A DNA stretch of 64,000 nucleotides from Betaproteobacteria bacterium (GTDB lineage Bacteria > Pseudomonadota > Gammaproteobacteria > Burkholderiales > Casimicrobiaceae). The notes beneath the pieces are model-generated. The model was not told the origin of the DNA and made no database searches. It was given only the letters and a program-made list of their open reading frames with translations. The stretch lies in NCBI GenBank assembly GCA_016192065.1, contig JACPUX010000077.1, positions 1-64,000 on the forward strand, given 5' to 3'. Numbering within the stretch: position 1 is the stretch's first letter; every line of letters starts with the position of its first letter. The translations under genes and the position numbers were made by a program. This document shows positions 16,990 through 27,279 of this stretch, one piece after another.

Positions 16990-19011
16990 CTAAGCGCCAT
17001 TTGGCGGGGCGTGGTCCAGCGCCGCCAAATGAGCCTCCGCCTCCTCGGCGTTCTCATAGACCTTGGCGGTCAGGCCCCGGCGGGCGAGCGCCTCGCCGAG
17101 CTTGAGGCGCAGGAAAGCGCTGGTGGTGTACCGCGTCACCTCCTGGTAGTAGTGTTCGCACAGCCAGGACACCATACTCGAATATTGCTCCAGCAGTTCC
17201 GGCCGAATGCTGAAGTTCTCATAGTTCACCACCGCGTTGACGACGCGCCCCAAGGGCGCCAGGCGATCCATGACCAACCGACGGATATCCTCGATGGTCT
17301 GGGCATCGTTGATGGCCAAGCCCTCGAAGTTGACGAAGAAGGTATCTTGCGCCGGGTCGTAGACCATACGTTGCGCGAGCGGCACGCGCAGCAATTGTTC
17401 GCGTAACCCCATCGGTCCGGGTTGAAAGATGCGCGCGTCCATAAGCGTCGGAGTACCCCGCAGCAGAGGGCGAAAATCCATTTGGGCGAGGATGTCACGT
17501 TCAAGGTCGATGCCTGGCGCAATTTCGGTCAGCTCCAGACCCTCCGCCCGAAGCACGAAGACGCAGCGCTCGGTAATGAATAGCACCGGCTGCTTGCGAC
17601 GCAGCGCGTATTCGCCGCTGAAGGTGCGATGCTCCACCGCGCTGACGAACTTGCGCGCCTCGCCTTCGCGCAGGATGCGCAAGCTCCCCTCCACCACCGT
17701 GAGTTCTAGCGACCCGGCGGTGAAGGTGCCAACGAATACCACTTTGCGGGCATTCTGGCTGATGTTGATGAAGCCGCCGGCGCCGGCCAATTTCGGCCCG
17801 AATTTGCTGACGTTGAGATTGCCCTGGCGGTCGGCCTGGGCAAGTCCCAAAAAGGCCAGATCAAGCCCTCCACCGTCGTAGAAATTGAACTGATCGGGCT
17901 GATCGATGATCGCCTGAGTGTTCACCGCCGCACCGAAATTGAGCCCGCCCGCCGGTATTCCGCCGATTACGCCGGGCTCAGCGGTGAGCGTGATGAGATC
18001 GATGGCGTGCTCTTCAGCGGCGACATTGGCAATGCCCTCGGGCATGCCGATGCCAAGGTTGACCACGGCATTGGCTTGCAGCTCCAGCGCGGCGCGGCGC
18101 GCGATGATCTTGCGCTCACTCATCGCCATGGGCGGAATCGCGTTCATGGGTACACGGATTTCTCCGGAATACGCCGGACTGTAGGCCGTGGCAAAGGTCT
18201 GCTGGTGATGCTCGGGTTGCTCCGCCTGTACTACGCAATCGACCAGCACACCAGGGATGCGCACCGCGCGCGGATTGAGAGTGTGGCGGTCAGCCACGCG
18301 TTCGACCTGGACGATCACCACGCCCCCGGAGTTGTGCACTGCGGTCGCGATGGCCAGCGCTTCCAAGGTCAGAGCTTCCCGTTCCATGGTGACGTTGCCG
18401 TCGAGGTCGGCGGTAGTGCCGCGAATGATGCCCACGTCGACGGGGAACGCGCGATAAAAGAGATACTCCTTGCCGCCGACAGTTATGAGTTCGACGATGT
18501 CTTCGGTGGTCGCCGCGTTGATTTTGCCACCGCCAAATCGCGGATCGACAAACGTGCCCAGGCCCACGGTACTCAAATGCCCTGGCCGCCCGCCAGCGAT
18601 GTCGCGGAACAAGTGCGAAATCACCCCTTGCGGCAAGTTGTAGGCTTCGATGCGATTGCCGATGGCGAGCTGTTGAAGCTTGGGGACCAGTCCCCAGTGT
18701 CCACCGATGACGCGACGAACCAACCCTTCGTGTCCGAAGTGATTGAGGCCGCGGTCCTTGCCGTCGCCCTGCCCGGCCGCATAGACCAGGGTGAGATTGC
18801 GGGGCCCACCTTGTGCCTGTGCGAAGGCTTCCTCGCGCGCGAGGAAGCACTCTTCGAGCGCCACGGCGATGCCTTCCGCAAACCCGATCCCGACAAAACC
18901 GCCGGTCGCCACGGTGTCCCCGTCGCGAACCAAGCGCACGGCTTGCTCCGCGCTGACCACCTTGCCGTTGGCATTGCGTTGCCCCGACAACATGCTGATG
19001 CGCTCGCTCAT
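16990..19011 (-). CDS. Acyl-CoA:acetate/3-ketoacid CoA-transferase (Pct/YdiF-like) with C-terminal extension
   Basis: A 673-residue enzyme starting at 19011 behind GGAGG. The alpha-type half (about 1-290) has [10 protein letters not shown] and [16 protein letters not shown]. The beta-type half (about 300-520) has [14 protein letters not shown] and the catalytic Glu345 in [10 protein letters not shown], which forms the glutamyl-CoA thioester. This is the propionate/acetate CoA-transferase arrangement that moves CoA between short-chain acids. Relatives normally end near 520-550; here about 130 more residues follow (from about 540) and contain VNYENFSI and [16 protein letters not shown]. That region is not part of the core fold and may be a STAS/SpoIIAA-like regulatory domain (inference). 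It is a single gene with its own promoter region. Confidence 0.88.
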   Translation of the reverse strand: MSERISMLSGQRNANGKVVSAEQAVRLVRDGDTVATGGFVGIGFAEGIAVALEECFLAREEAFAQAQGGPRNLTLVYAAGQGDGKDRGLNHFGHEGLVRRVIGGHWGLVPKLQQLAIGNRIEAYNLPQGVISHLFRDIAGGRPGHLSTVGLGTFVDPRFGGGKINAATTEDIVELITVGGKEYLFYRAFPVDVGIIRGTTADLDGNVTMEREALTLEALAIATAVHNSGGVVIVQVERVADRHTLNPRAVRIPGVLVDCVVQAEQPEHHQQTFATAYSPAYSGEIRVPMNAIPPMAMSERKIIARRAALELQANAVVNLGIGMPEGIANVAAEEHAIDLITLTAEPGVIGGIPAGGLNFGAAVNTQAIIDQPDQFNFYDGGGLDLAFLGLAQADRQGNLNVSKFGPKLAGAGGFINISQNARKVVFVGTFTAGSLELTVVEGSLRILREGEARKFVSAVEHRTFSGEYALRRKQPVLFITERCVFVLRAEGLELTEIAPGIDLERDILAQMDFRPLLRGTPTLMDARIFQPGPMGLREQLLRVPLAQRMVYDPAQDTFFVNFEGLAINDAQTIEDIRRLVMDRLAPLGRVVNAVVNYENFSIRPELLEQYSSMVSWLCEHYYQEVTRYTTSAFLRLKLGEALARRGLTAKVYENAEEAEAHLAALDHAPPNGA

Positions 19012-19092
19012 TGCCACCTCCGTAAACGAAGCTCTCCCTGCGCCCGGATCAGCGTTCTACCGGCAAGCGCACGCCTATGCTAGCATCGGGGC

Positions 19093-19215
19093 ATGATCAC
19101 CCGCCTTCCTACCCAGCGGCTTTCACCGAACCACCCGACCGGACTTGTCCTGGCGGCGTACTCGCCCCAGGGCGAGCTTGCGATCGACGATAACATTGCG
19201 GCTTACCGCTGGTGA
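19093..19215 (+). CDS. Possible 40-residue small protein upstream of gmk
   Basis: An ATG at 19093 opens a 40-codon frame (ending ELAIDDNIAAYRW) whose stop is 14 bp before gmk. A TATGCT sequence lies 12 bp upstream, and there is only a weak GGGG before the ATG. The frame could be a leader peptide or chance. No similarity is recognised. Many betaproteobacteria carry yicC before gmk, but this frame does not resemble YicC. Confidence 0.25.
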   Translation: MITRLPTQRLSPNHPTGLVLAAYSPQGELAIDDNIAAYRW

Positions 19216-19229
19216 TTGGGGGAAACCCG

Positions 19230-19841
19230 ATGCGCGGCAGGCTCTTTGTCATCAGCGCGCCCTCGGGCGCGGGCAAAACCAGCTTGGTGAAAGCACTGCT
19301 GGCGGTGGAGCCAAGCTTGAACTTGTCGGTGTCTTACACCACGCGCCTTCCCCGACCAAGCGAATTGGACGGCCAGGACTATCACTTCGTGAGTCCCGCG
19401 CGCTTTCAGGAACTGCAAAGCGCCGGTGCTTTCCTGGAATGCGCCTCGGTGCATGGCAATTTCTACGCGACTTCACACCGCTGGCTGGATGAAAAACTCG
19501 CTGAAGGCTGCGACGTATTGCTGGAGATCGACTGGCAGGGCGCGGCCCAAGTGCGCCGGCTGTTGTCCGAGGCGATCAGCCTGTTCATCCTGCCGCCCTC
19601 GCTGGAGACCCTGGCGCAGCGCCTGCATGGCCGTCGGCAAGACACACCGGAAGTAATCGCGCAGCGACTGGCCGCCGCCCGGACCGAAATCGAACATTAT
19701 GTCGAGTTCGATTATGTTATCATTAACAACGACTTCCAGACCGCGCTCGACGATTTGCGCGCGATTTTGCGAGCCAGCGCCTTGCGCCTTTCCGATCAGG
19801 CGCAGCGCCAAGCCTCGCTGATCTCCAACCTGCTGAACTGA
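19230..19841 (+). CDS. gmk: Guanylate kinase
   Basis: A 203-residue enzyme that phosphorylates GMP to GDP with ATP. The P-loop APSGAGKTS lies at residues 10-18; the GMP-binding motifs SYTTRLPRPSELDGQDYHF and IDWQGAAQVRR are intact. The start at 19230 follows GGGGGAA. It begins a gmk-rpoZ-spoT operon, a conserved arrangement that couples guanine nucleotide supply, RNA polymerase omega and ppGpp metabolism. Confidence 0.97.
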   Translation: MRGRLFVISAPSGAGKTSLVKALLAVEPSLNLSVSYTTRLPRPSELDGQDYHFVSPARFQELQSAGAFLECASVHGNFYATSHRWLDEKLAEGCDVLLEIDWQGAAQVRRLLSEAISLFILPPSLETLAQRLHGRRQDTPEVIAQRLAAARTEIEHYVEFDYVIINNDFQTALDDLRAILRASALRLSDQAQRQASLISNLLN

Positions 19842-19850
19842 GTCCAAAAC

Positions 19851-20057
19851 ATGGCACGCATCACCATCGACGACTGCCTCAAGCGCATTCCGAATCGCTT
19901 CGAGCTCACTCTGACTGCGACCTACCGGGCGCGGCAGATCACCACGGGCTCGCCGCCGATGCTCGAGGCCGACCGCGACAAGCCTACCGTGATCGCGCTG
20001 CGCGAAATCGCCGCGGGCAAAGTCGGGGTGGAGATCCTCGTCAAGCCGGGTAGTTGA
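19851..20057 (+). CDS. rpoZ: RNA polymerase omega subunit
   Basis: A 68-residue protein with the typical start [20 protein letters not shown] and the motif ARQI, which packs against the beta-prime subunit. It assists RNA polymerase assembly and forms part of the ppGpp site. It lies 9 bp after gmk and 30 bp before spoT. Length matches short betaproteobacterial omega subunits. Confidence 0.97.
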   Translation: MARITIDDCLKRIPNRFELTLTATYRARQITTGSPPMLEADRDKPTVIALREIAAGKVGVEILVKPGS

Positions 20058-20087
20058 TCTTTCCCAGCGCCATGGTGAGACCCGGAC

Positions 20088-22223
20088 ATGGCGGCCACGT
20101 CGGAGATCGCAGACTTCACCCGGCACCTGGGCCATTACCTCCGCCCGGCCGAGGTGGCACTGGTGGAGACCGCCTACAGCTTTTCCGAAGCCGCGCATCG
20201 CGGCCAGTTTCGTAGGACCGGCGACCCCTACATCACGCATCCGCTGGCGGTCGCCAGCATCCTCTCGGAATGGCGCCTCGACGCGCAGGGGGTCTGCGCC
20301 GCGCTCCTGCATGATGTCATGGAGGACACCGCGGTCACCAAGGCCGAGATCGAGCTCAAGTTCGGGAAGGCCGTTGCGGCACTCGTCGATGGGCTGAGCA
20401 AACTCGATCAGATCGAATTCCAGAGCCGCGAGGAGGCGCAGGCCGAGAACTTCCGCAAGATGCTCCTGGCCATGGCCAAGGACATCCGCGTCATTCTGAT
20501 CAAACTCGCCGACCGCCTGCACAACATGCGCACCATCGACGTGATGGAGCCGGATCAGCGGCAACGCATCGCTCAGGAAACCATCGACATTTTTGCGCCC
20601 ATCGCCAACCGGCTGGGCCTAAACGCGCTCTACCAGGAATTGCAGGACTTGGCGTTCCGCCAACTGCGGCCGCTGCGCTACCGGGTGCTCGCCAAGGCGA
20701 TCAAGGCCGCTCGAGGCAATCGCCGTGAGGTTGTGGGCAAGATGCTCGACGCCATCCAGGCGCGCCTGCGTGCCGCCGGCATCGAGGCGCAGGTCAGCGG
20801 TCGCGAGAAGACCGTCTTCAGCGTACACAAGAAGATGCTCGAAAAGGACTTATCCTTCTCGCAGGTCTTTGACATCTACGGCTTTCGCATTCTGGTCAAT
20901 GACGTCACCTCCTGCTACGCCGCGCTTGGTGTCCTGCACGGGCTCTACAAGCCGTACCCGGGCAAGTTCAAGGATTACATTGCCATTCCCAAGGCCAACG
21001 GCTATCAGTCGCTGCATACCACACTCTTCGGTCCCTATGGCACGCCGGTCGAGATTCAGATCCGCACCCAGGAAATGCACCGCGTGGCCGAAGCCGGTGT
21101 CGCCGCGCATTGGTTGTACAAGGATCTGCCCGACGACAAAGACCTCGCTCAGGCGCAACAGCAAACCCACCACTGGCTGGAAAGCCTTCTTGAAATCCAG
21201 TCCGAATCACGTGACTCGAGCGAATTTCTGGAACACGTCAAGGGTGACCTTTTCCCCGACGAAATCTATGTCTTCACCCCCAAAGGCCGCATCATGGCGC
21301 TGCCTCGCGGGGCTACCCCAGTGGATTTCGCCTATGCGGTGCACACCGACATCGGCCACCATTGCGTTGCCGCCAAGGTCAATCGCGACCTCGCGCCGCT
21401 GCGCAGCGCGCTGCGCAATGGCGATCAAGTGGAAATCGTCACCTCGCCTTCGGCCAAACCAAACGCCTCATGGCTCAGTTTTGTCGCCACCGGCAAGGCG
21501 CGCTCACGCATCCGGCATTACTTGAAATCCCTGCATCAACGCGAATCAGCGCAGTTGGGCGAGCGCATGCTGCAGCAGGCGCTGGCCGCGCTAGGCGCCA
21601 GCGGCCTGCCCGACTCTGGGGTGCATTGGGACCGGCTGATCAAAGCGTACAGCGTGCGCACCCGGCAAGAGGTATTGGCGGACATCGGTACTGGACGGAG
21701 GCACGCCTTTGTGGTGGCACAAGCGCTGATCGCGGCGGGGGAACGGCAGCCCGCGCCCAACCCGGGCTCAAGCCGCACACCGATTTCCCTGGACGGGGTT
21801 GAGCGGGTCGCGATTCAGTACGCCAAGTGCTGCCGGCCGGTTCCGGGCGATCCGATCGTCGGCGAATTTCGGGTCGGCCAAGGCATGATCGTTCATTTGC
21901 ACGACTGCCCGGTGCTGCACAAGCGCGGGCCGGAGGCCGGACAGATCCTCGACGTCGCCTGGTCCAAGGATGTCGAGGGCGACTTCGACGCCGGCATTCG
22001 CCTGGTTGTCGCCGATCAGCGTGGGGTCCTCGCCCGCGTGGCCGGAGCCATCGCCGAGGCCGAGGCCAACATCGAAAACGTGAGTATGGATCGACCGGAA
22101 GGCGAAACCGTGGTGCATATGTTCTTCGCCATCCAGGTGCGAGACCGGAGGCATTTGGCGCGGGTGATGCGCGCCTTGCGGCGCATCACCGAAGTTCAAA
22201 AAATCCTGCGCCCGAAAAGCTGA
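20088..22223 (+). CDS. spoT: Bifunctional (p)ppGpp synthetase/hydrolase
   Basis: A 711-residue stringent-response enzyme. The hydrolase HD domain is complete: H51, H75-D76, E79-D80 and D142. The synthetase domain (about 230-350) contains YGFRILV and FKDYIAIPKANGYQSLHT, so both activities are expected. TGS follows at about 390-450, and a C-terminal ACT domain at about 635-711. The basic motif before the synthetase loop reads KFKD where E. coli SpoT has RVKD, a conservative change. Last gene of the gmk-rpoZ unit; a 53-bp inverted repeat starts one base after its stop codon. Confidence 0.96.
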   Translation: MAATSEIADFTRHLGHYLRPAEVALVETAYSFSEAAHRGQFRRTGDPYITHPLAVASILSEWRLDAQGVCAALLHDVMEDTAVTKAEIELKFGKAVAALVDGLSKLDQIEFQSREEAQAENFRKMLLAMAKDIRVILIKLADRLHNMRTIDVMEPDQRQRIAQETIDIFAPIANRLGLNALYQELQDLAFRQLRPLRYRVLAKAIKAARGNRREVVGKMLDAIQARLRAAGIEAQVSGREKTVFSVHKKMLEKDLSFSQVFDIYGFRILVNDVTSCYAALGVLHGLYKPYPGKFKDYIAIPKANGYQSLHTTLFGPYGTPVEIQIRTQEMHRVAEAGVAAHWLYKDLPDDKDLAQAQQQTHHWLESLLEIQSESRDSSEFLEHVKGDLFPDEIYVFTPKGRIMALPRGATPVDFAYAVHTDIGHHCVAAKVNRDLAPLRSALRNGDQVEIVTSPSAKPNASWLSFVATGKARSRIRHYLKSLHQRESAQLGERMLQQALAALGASGLPDSGVHWDRLIKAYSVRTRQEVLADIGTGRRHAFVVAQALIAAGERQPAPNPGSSRTPISLDGVERVAIQYAKCCRPVPGDPIVGEFRVGQGMIVHLHDCPVLHKRGPEAGQILDVAWSKDVEGDFDAGIRLVVADQRGVLARVAGAIAEAEANIENVSMDRPEGETVVHMFFAIQVRDRRHLARVMRALRRITEVQKILRPKS

Positions 22224-22224
22224 A

Positions 22225-22277
22225 GAGGAACCTCTGAACAGGCCCGATAGAAGTTCGAGTCTAGTCAGAGGTTCCTC
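22225..22277. terminator. Long perfect inverted repeat directly after spoT
   Basis: GAGGAACCTCTGA (22225-22237) and TCAGAGGTTCCTC (22265-22277) are perfect 13-bp complements around a 27-nt loop, starting one base after the spoT stop. There is no U-tract, so a simple intrinsic terminator is uncertain. The hairpin may protect the mRNA end, or the arms may be ends of a tiny mobile repeat. Confidence 0.5.
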
Positions 22278-22339
22278 GGTGACAAGCCGCGAACCGCGCG
22301 GCGCCGCGGCGATAGCACCAATCGTCTGCCCCGCCCAGC

Positions 22340-22555
22340 TCAGCCGCGCGCATTCGCTTGTACCGGCACTTGAAGGTTGGCTTCCGAGGCGACCTTGGTC
22401 ACGGCCGCTTTGGTGGCCGCGATTTCGGCGCCGGCGACTTCAGGTCGCGGCGACCAGGTACCCGCGCCCAACATCAGGAGGCCGGCGACGACCAGTGTGG
22501 AGAAAGCGATGCTGTCGGTACGCGTGGACGGGGCTTGGGAGAAGAATTTGCTCAT
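22340..22555 (-). CDS. Small single-pass membrane protein, unknown
   Basis: A 71-residue product starting at 22555 behind AAGGAG at ideal spacing. Residues about 16-36 (SIAFSTLVVAGLLMLGAGTW) form one membrane helix. The N-terminus is polar and the C-terminal 30 residues are Ala/Val/Glu-rich and probably outside the cytoplasm. No family is recognised. It is divergent from the Bcr/CflA exporter gene, with 185 bp between the starts. Confidence 0.7.
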   Translation of the reverse strand: MSKFFSQAPSTRTDSIAFSTLVVAGLLMLGAGTWSPRPEVAGAEIAATKAAVTKVASEANLQVPVQANARG

Positions 22556-22740
22556 TTTGATGCTCCTTGGTTGGTGCTGCGGTTGAACATGGCGCCAGAT
22601 TATTGATGGCCCCGCCCATCCGCAATGCGCAAGCGACGGATTGCGGCAAAATCGGTATGAATCCACAGAATTGCCGATGAAGCGCACGCGCTGCCCCGAT
22701 CGAATTGGCCCTTCCGCCACCGCTGCGGCATAATCCGCGG

Positions 22741-23934
22741 ATGCTCAAACCCACTTTCGGACTGGCGCTGCTGTTGACCACGCTGGTCGCCCTCGGTCCC
22801 CTTTCGACCGATCTCTATCTCCCTGCCCTGCCGGCCCTGACCCAGGATTTCGCCACCGACGTCGCCAGCGTGCAGTTGACCCTCTCGGTCTTCCTCGTGG
22901 GCTTTGCCCTCGCTCAGATCGCCTACGGCCCACTTTCCGACCGCTATGGCAGGCGCCCGATATTGCTGGCAGGCCTGGTGATCTACTTGCTCGCCTCGGT
23001 GGCGTGCATGCTCGCTTCCAGTATCGAGACCCTGATCCTGGCGCGCTTTCTACAAGCACTGGGCGCCTGCGCCGGCCCGGTTCTGGGACGGGCGATCGTG
23101 CGCGACGTCTATGGCCCGGTCCAGGCGGCGCGGGTGCTGGCCTACATCAGCGGCGCCATGGCCCTGGCACCGATGCTTGGACCGGTGCTGGGAGGCTGGC
23201 TTACGGTGCTCTTTGGCTGGCGCGCCAATTTCGCTGCCCTGACGCTCTTTTCCGCGCTTCAATGCGCCGCTACTGCCCTGTTGCTGGGCGAAAGCAACGC
23301 CCACCGTGACCCAGAAGCGACCCGTCCAGGACGCATCGCCGCGAACTTCGGCGCGCTCCTCAAGGCGCGCCACTATCGCGGCTACCTCTTGTGTTTTTCC
23401 TTTTCCTACGCCGGTCTTTTTGCTTTCATCTCGGGCTCCTCCTTCGTGCTCATCAATCTTCATGGGCTGAGCCCGCAGTGGTATGGGGCGAGTTTTGGCT
23501 TTGTGGTAGCGGGCTACATTGCTGGCACCCTGATCTCGGGGCGCTCCACGCTGCGCCTGGGGACGCGCCGCCTAGTGCTGCGCGGGGCAATGCTTGCCAC
23601 GGCCTCGGGCTTAGTCATGGCCGGCCTGGGGCTGGCCGGCGTCGCCTCGCTCTGGGCGATCCTGCTCCCGATGTTCGCCTACATGGTGGCCACCGGCGTG
23701 ATCATGCCCAACGCCATCGGCGGGGCGCTCGCACCATATCCGCGGATGGCCGGGGCAGCCTCGGCCCTGCTGGGTTTTGTGCAAATGAGTTTGGCGGCTG
23801 GCGTGGGCATCGCGGTCGGACACAGTTATGATTCCACCGCGCTCCCCATGACTCTGGCCATCGCTTTGTGCGGCAGCGCGGTGCTGCTCTGCTATGCCTG
23901 GTTGGTTCGGGAACCCGGCAGAGAACCTCCGTGA
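22741..23934 (+). CDS. MFS multidrug exporter, Bcr/CflA family
   Basis: A 397-residue protein with 12 predicted membrane segments. The N-terminal GPLSTDLYLPALPALTQDF is the fingerprint of the Bcr/CflA drug:H+ antiporters, and GPLSDRYGRRPILL is the MFS loop 2-3 motif. It should export small toxic compounds such as sulfonamides, bicyclomycin or chloramphenicol; the real substrate is unknown. It stands alone and is convergent with uvrA, with a strong terminator about 240 bp beyond its stop. Confidence 0.92.
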   Translation: MLKPTFGLALLLTTLVALGPLSTDLYLPALPALTQDFATDVASVQLTLSVFLVGFALAQIAYGPLSDRYGRRPILLAGLVIYLLASVACMLASSIETLILARFLQALGACAGPVLGRAIVRDVYGPVQAARVLAYISGAMALAPMLGPVLGGWLTVLFGWRANFAALTLFSALQCAATALLLGESNAHRDPEATRPGRIAANFGALLKARHYRGYLLCFSFSYAGLFAFISGSSFVLINLHGLSPQWYGASFGFVVAGYIAGTLISGRSTLRLGTRRLVLRGAMLATASGLVMAGLGLAGVASLWAILLPMFAYMVATGVIMPNAIGGALAPYPRMAGAASALLGFVQMSLAAGVGIAVGHSYDSTALPMTLAIALCGSAVLLCYAWLVREPGREPP

Positions 23935-24340
23935 ATTCTCGCCAGATGGGCACAACGCCTGGACATCAAGCCCTCCCCGAGCGAACGGCTCGGCGGCGCC
24001 GGCAAAGGAGTGCTTGGAACGCCCCTGCCCATTGTATTGCCACCAACCGCGCCAAGGCACGCCAGCAGCATGGAGGGCTGGAACCGTGCCTGCCCAAGCT
24101 CGAAGCGGAACAATTGTTAGACCTCGCTGTCAATTCACCGTCAACAGTGATGTCGACCAACTCCTCCCTCTCCGGCCCGCTTTGCGGGCCATTTTTTTCT
24201 CTGGTCTGGAGACCCTCTGCGCCGCTCTCCCCGGCGCGTTGAGCCTGGTGCTCGGACGATACCGAGGCATGAGCAGCATGATGTGGCCGACGCGGACGCC
24301 CGTGGCCACGCCGGGACCGAAGCCAGGAGGGCCAAGGACC
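23935..24340. other. Intergenic region containing a terminator
   Basis: A 406-bp gap between the convergent bcr-type gene and uvrA. No protein gene is convincing. Because a perfect terminator ends 240 bp after the exporter gene, a long 3' UTR or a small RNA in 23935-24198 is possible. I could not match it to a known RNA family by eye. Confidence 0.4.
24174..24198 (+). terminator. Rho-independent terminator
   Basis: GGCCCGC (24174-24180), a TTT loop and GCGGGCC (24184-24190) are followed by A and seven T residues, a textbook intrinsic terminator for the plus strand. Confidence 0.9.
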
Positions 24341-27166
24341 TCAGCGCCCCGCATGCAGCGCGCGTTTCAGGTATTCGCCGGTGGCGCTGGCGCGGTCGGC
24401 CGCAAGCTCCTCGGGCGCACCCTGGGCGATGATCCGCCCACCCCCGTCACCGCCCTCGGGGCCGAGATCAATGAGCCAATCGGCGGTCTTGATCACATCG
24501 AGGTTGTGTTCGATGACCACCACCGTGTTGCCATGGTCGCGCAGCCGATGCAGCACTTTCAGCAGCAGTTCGATGTCCTGGAAATGCAGGCCGGTAGTGG
24601 GCTCATCCAGAATATAAAGGGTGCGCCCGGTGTCGCGCTTGGACAACTCGAGAGAAAGTTTGACGCGCTGCGCCTCGCCGCCCGAGAGCGTGGTGGCGGC
24701 CTGTCCCAAGGTGATATAGCCCAGACCGACGTCGGCCAGGGTGGCGAGCTTGCGCGCCACGACCGGCACCGCGGCGAAGAAGTCCTGGGCCTGCTCGACC
24801 GTCATTTGCAGGACTTGGTGGATGTTGCGACCCTTGTAGAGTACTTCAAGCGTTTCCCTGTTGTAGCGCTGACCATGGCAGACATCGCAAGGAACGTACA
24901 CATCGGGTAAGAAATGCATTTCGACCTTGATCAGACCATCGCCCTGGCAGGCCTCGCACCGCCCGCCCTTGACGTTGAAGGAAAAACGGCCTGGGCCGTA
25001 ACCGCGCTCGCGGGCCTCCGGCACTTGGGCAAACAGGTCGCGGATGGGGGTGAAGAGGCCGGTGTAGGTAGCCGGGTTGGAGCGGGGTGTGCGCCCGATC
25101 GGGCTTTGATCGACGCTCACCACTTTGTCGAAGAACTCTAGTCCCTGCACTTCGTCATAGAGTGCCGGCTCTAGCGTGCTGCCATGCAGGTGCCGGGCGA
25201 CGATGGGGTACAGGGTGTCGTTGATGAGCGTAGATTTCCCCGAACCCGACACTCCGGTAATGCCTACGAACAGGCCAATGGGCAGTAGCAGCTCGACCCG
25301 TTTCAAGTTGTTGCCGCGGGCCCCAACAATGCGCAGGATCTGTCCCGCCTTGGGCTTGCGGCGGCGCTTCGGGACGGGAATATGGCGGCGTCCGGCGAGG
25401 TAGGCGCCGGTCAATGAATCGGGTGCGACGCGGATTTCGGCGGGGGTGCCTTGCGCCATGATCGCGCCGCCGTGCTCTCCGGCTCCCGGTCCCATATCGA
25501 CCACGTAGTCGGCGGCTTCGATGGCCTCCTGGTCGTGTTCGACCACGATCACGCTATTGCCTAGATCACGCAGATGTTTGAGAGTGCCGAGCAAGCGGTC
25601 GTTGTCGCGCTGATGCAGGCCAATCGAAGGTTCATCGAGCACGTACATCACGCCGGTCAGGCCGGAGCCAATCTGGCTCGCCAGGCGAATGCGCTGGGCT
25701 TCGCCTCCAGAAAGAGTGTCGGCCGAGCGATCGAGCGACAGGTAATCGAGGCCGACGTTATTGAGAAACTGTAGGCGGTTGACAATCTCCTTGACGATCT
25801 TGTCGGCGATCGCCTGACGATGCCCTTCGAGCCGTAAGGCCCCGAAAAACGCCGCCGCCTGGCGCAAAGGCAAGGCCGAGACTTCGAAGATCGCTTTGCC
25901 ACCGACGCTGACGTGCCGCGCCTCGCGGCGCAACCGCGTGCCCTGGCATTCCGGGCAGATCTGGCTGTTGATGTACTTGGCGAGTTCCTCACGCACCATC
26001 ACCGAATCGGTCTCGCGATAGCGTCTTTCCAGGTTGGGAATGATGCCCTCGAAGGGATGCTCCTTCTGCGTCGTGCGACCACGTTCGCTCAGATACTGAA
26101 AAGGCACCGCTTCGCGCCCGCTGCCATAGAGCACGATGTTCTGCACCCGTTCCGGCAATTGGTTGAAGGGCGATTCGAGATCGAAGCCGTAGAAGCGCGC
26201 CAGACTTCCCAGCATCTGAAAGTAAAACTGGTTGCGCCGATCCCAGCCCTTGATTGCCCCCGAAGCGAGAGAGAGGTGCGGCAGCGCCACCACTCGCCGC
26301 GGATCGAAAAAGGTGACCTGCCCCAGGCCATCGCAACGCGCGCACGCACCCAAGGGGTTATTGAAGGAAAAGAGCCGGGGCTCCAGTTCGGAGAGCGCGT
26401 AGTTGCACACCGGACAGGCGAAGCGCGCGGAGTACAGATGTTCCCGCCCGCTTTCCGTTTCCACCAGAATTACCCGCCCCTCACCCGCGCGCAGCGCGGT
26501 TTCGAAGCTCTCGGCCAGGCGCTGCTTGATATCGGCACGCACCTTGAGACGGTCCACCACTACTTCGACGGTGTGCTTCTGACTCTTGGCGAGCCGAGGC
26601 AAGGCGTCGATGTCGCAGACCTTGCCATCGATACGCAGGCGCACGAAACCACGCGCGCGCAGTTCTTCGAAAAGTTCGGTTTGCTCGCCCTTGCGGCTGA
26701 CCACCGCCGGGGCGAGGATCATCACGCGGGTCTCCTCGGGCATGGCCAGCGCGGCATCCACCATTTGTCCTACGCTCATCGCCGCCAGGCTTACGCCGTG
26801 GTCGGGGCAACGCGGCTCGCCGACACGAGCAAAGAGCAGCCGCAGGTAGTCATGAATTTCGGTCACGGTGCCCACGGTGGACCGCGGATTATGGCTGGTT
26901 GCCTTCTGTTCGATGGAGATCGCGGGCGAGAGTCCCTCGATCAGATCCACGTCGGGCTTTTCCATGAGCTGCAAGAATTGCCGCGCGTACGCCGAAAGCG
27001 ATTCGACATAGCGCCGCTGCCCTTCGGCGTAGAGGGTATCGAAAGCGAGCGAAGATTTTCCCGAACCGGACAGGCCAGTAATCACCACCAGGCGCTGGCG
27101 TGGCAGGTCCAAGCTGATGTTCTTGAGATTGTGGGTGCGGGCACCCCGGATGCGGATGTAATCCAT
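24341..27166 (-). CDS. uvrA: Excinuclease ABC subunit A
   Basis: A 941-residue nucleotide-excision-repair protein, matching the family length when started at MDYIRIRG (27166). It has two ABC ATPase modules (Walker [11 protein letters not shown] and [10 protein letters not shown], signatures [13 protein letters not shown] and [13 protein letters not shown]) and zinc-binding Cys pairs in CPVCNYAL with CARC and in CEACQGDGL with CDVC. It scans DNA with UvrB for bulky lesions. No CTG-N10-CAG LexA operator is visible in the 113 bp shared with the divergent MFS gene. Confidence 0.98.
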   Translation of the reverse strand: MDYIRIRGARTHNLKNISLDLPRQRLVVITGLSGSGKSSLAFDTLYAEGQRRYVESLSAYARQFLQLMEKPDVDLIEGLSPAISIEQKATSHNPRSTVGTVTEIHDYLRLLFARVGEPRCPDHGVSLAAMSVGQMVDAALAMPEETRVMILAPAVVSRKGEQTELFEELRARGFVRLRIDGKVCDIDALPRLAKSQKHTVEVVVDRLKVRADIKQRLAESFETALRAGEGRVILVETESGREHLYSARFACPVCNYALSELEPRLFSFNNPLGACARCDGLGQVTFFDPRRVVALPHLSLASGAIKGWDRRNQFYFQMLGSLARFYGFDLESPFNQLPERVQNIVLYGSGREAVPFQYLSERGRTTQKEHPFEGIIPNLERRYRETDSVMVREELAKYINSQICPECQGTRLRREARHVSVGGKAIFEVSALPLRQAAAFFGALRLEGHRQAIADKIVKEIVNRLQFLNNVGLDYLSLDRSADTLSGGEAQRIRLASQIGSGLTGVMYVLDEPSIGLHQRDNDRLLGTLKHLRDLGNSVIVVEHDQEAIEAADYVVDMGPGAGEHGGAIMAQGTPAEIRVAPDSLTGAYLAGRRHIPVPKRRRKPKAGQILRIVGARGNNLKRVELLLPIGLFVGITGVSGSGKSTLINDTLYPIVARHLHGSTLEPALYDEVQGLEFFDKVVSVDQSPIGRTPRSNPATYTGLFTPIRDLFAQVPEARERGYGPGRFSFNVKGGRCEACQGDGLIKVEMHFLPDVYVPCDVCHGQRYNRETLEVLYKGRNIHQVLQMTVEQAQDFFAAVPVVARKLATLADVGLGYITLGQAATTLSGGEAQRVKLSLELSKRDTGRTLYILDEPTTGLHFQDIELLLKVLHRLRDHGNTVVVIEHNLDVIKTADWLIDLGPEGGDGGGRIIAQGAPEELAADRASATGEYLKRALHAGR

Positions 27167-27279
27167 GGCTTGGGCGGGCGTTGCCAAGGGGCTGGTCGGC
27201 CCCGCGTGGCGAGCTGAGGGTCAACCTGCTAATATAACGGAGTTTTACCCCGCCACGCCAAACCAATCGTTCTCGCCCC

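Noticed and set aside
27167..27279. LexA/SOS operator between uvrA and the MFS gene
   Set aside because: No CTG-N10-CAG or similar palindrome is present; SOS control of uvrA is not supported here.
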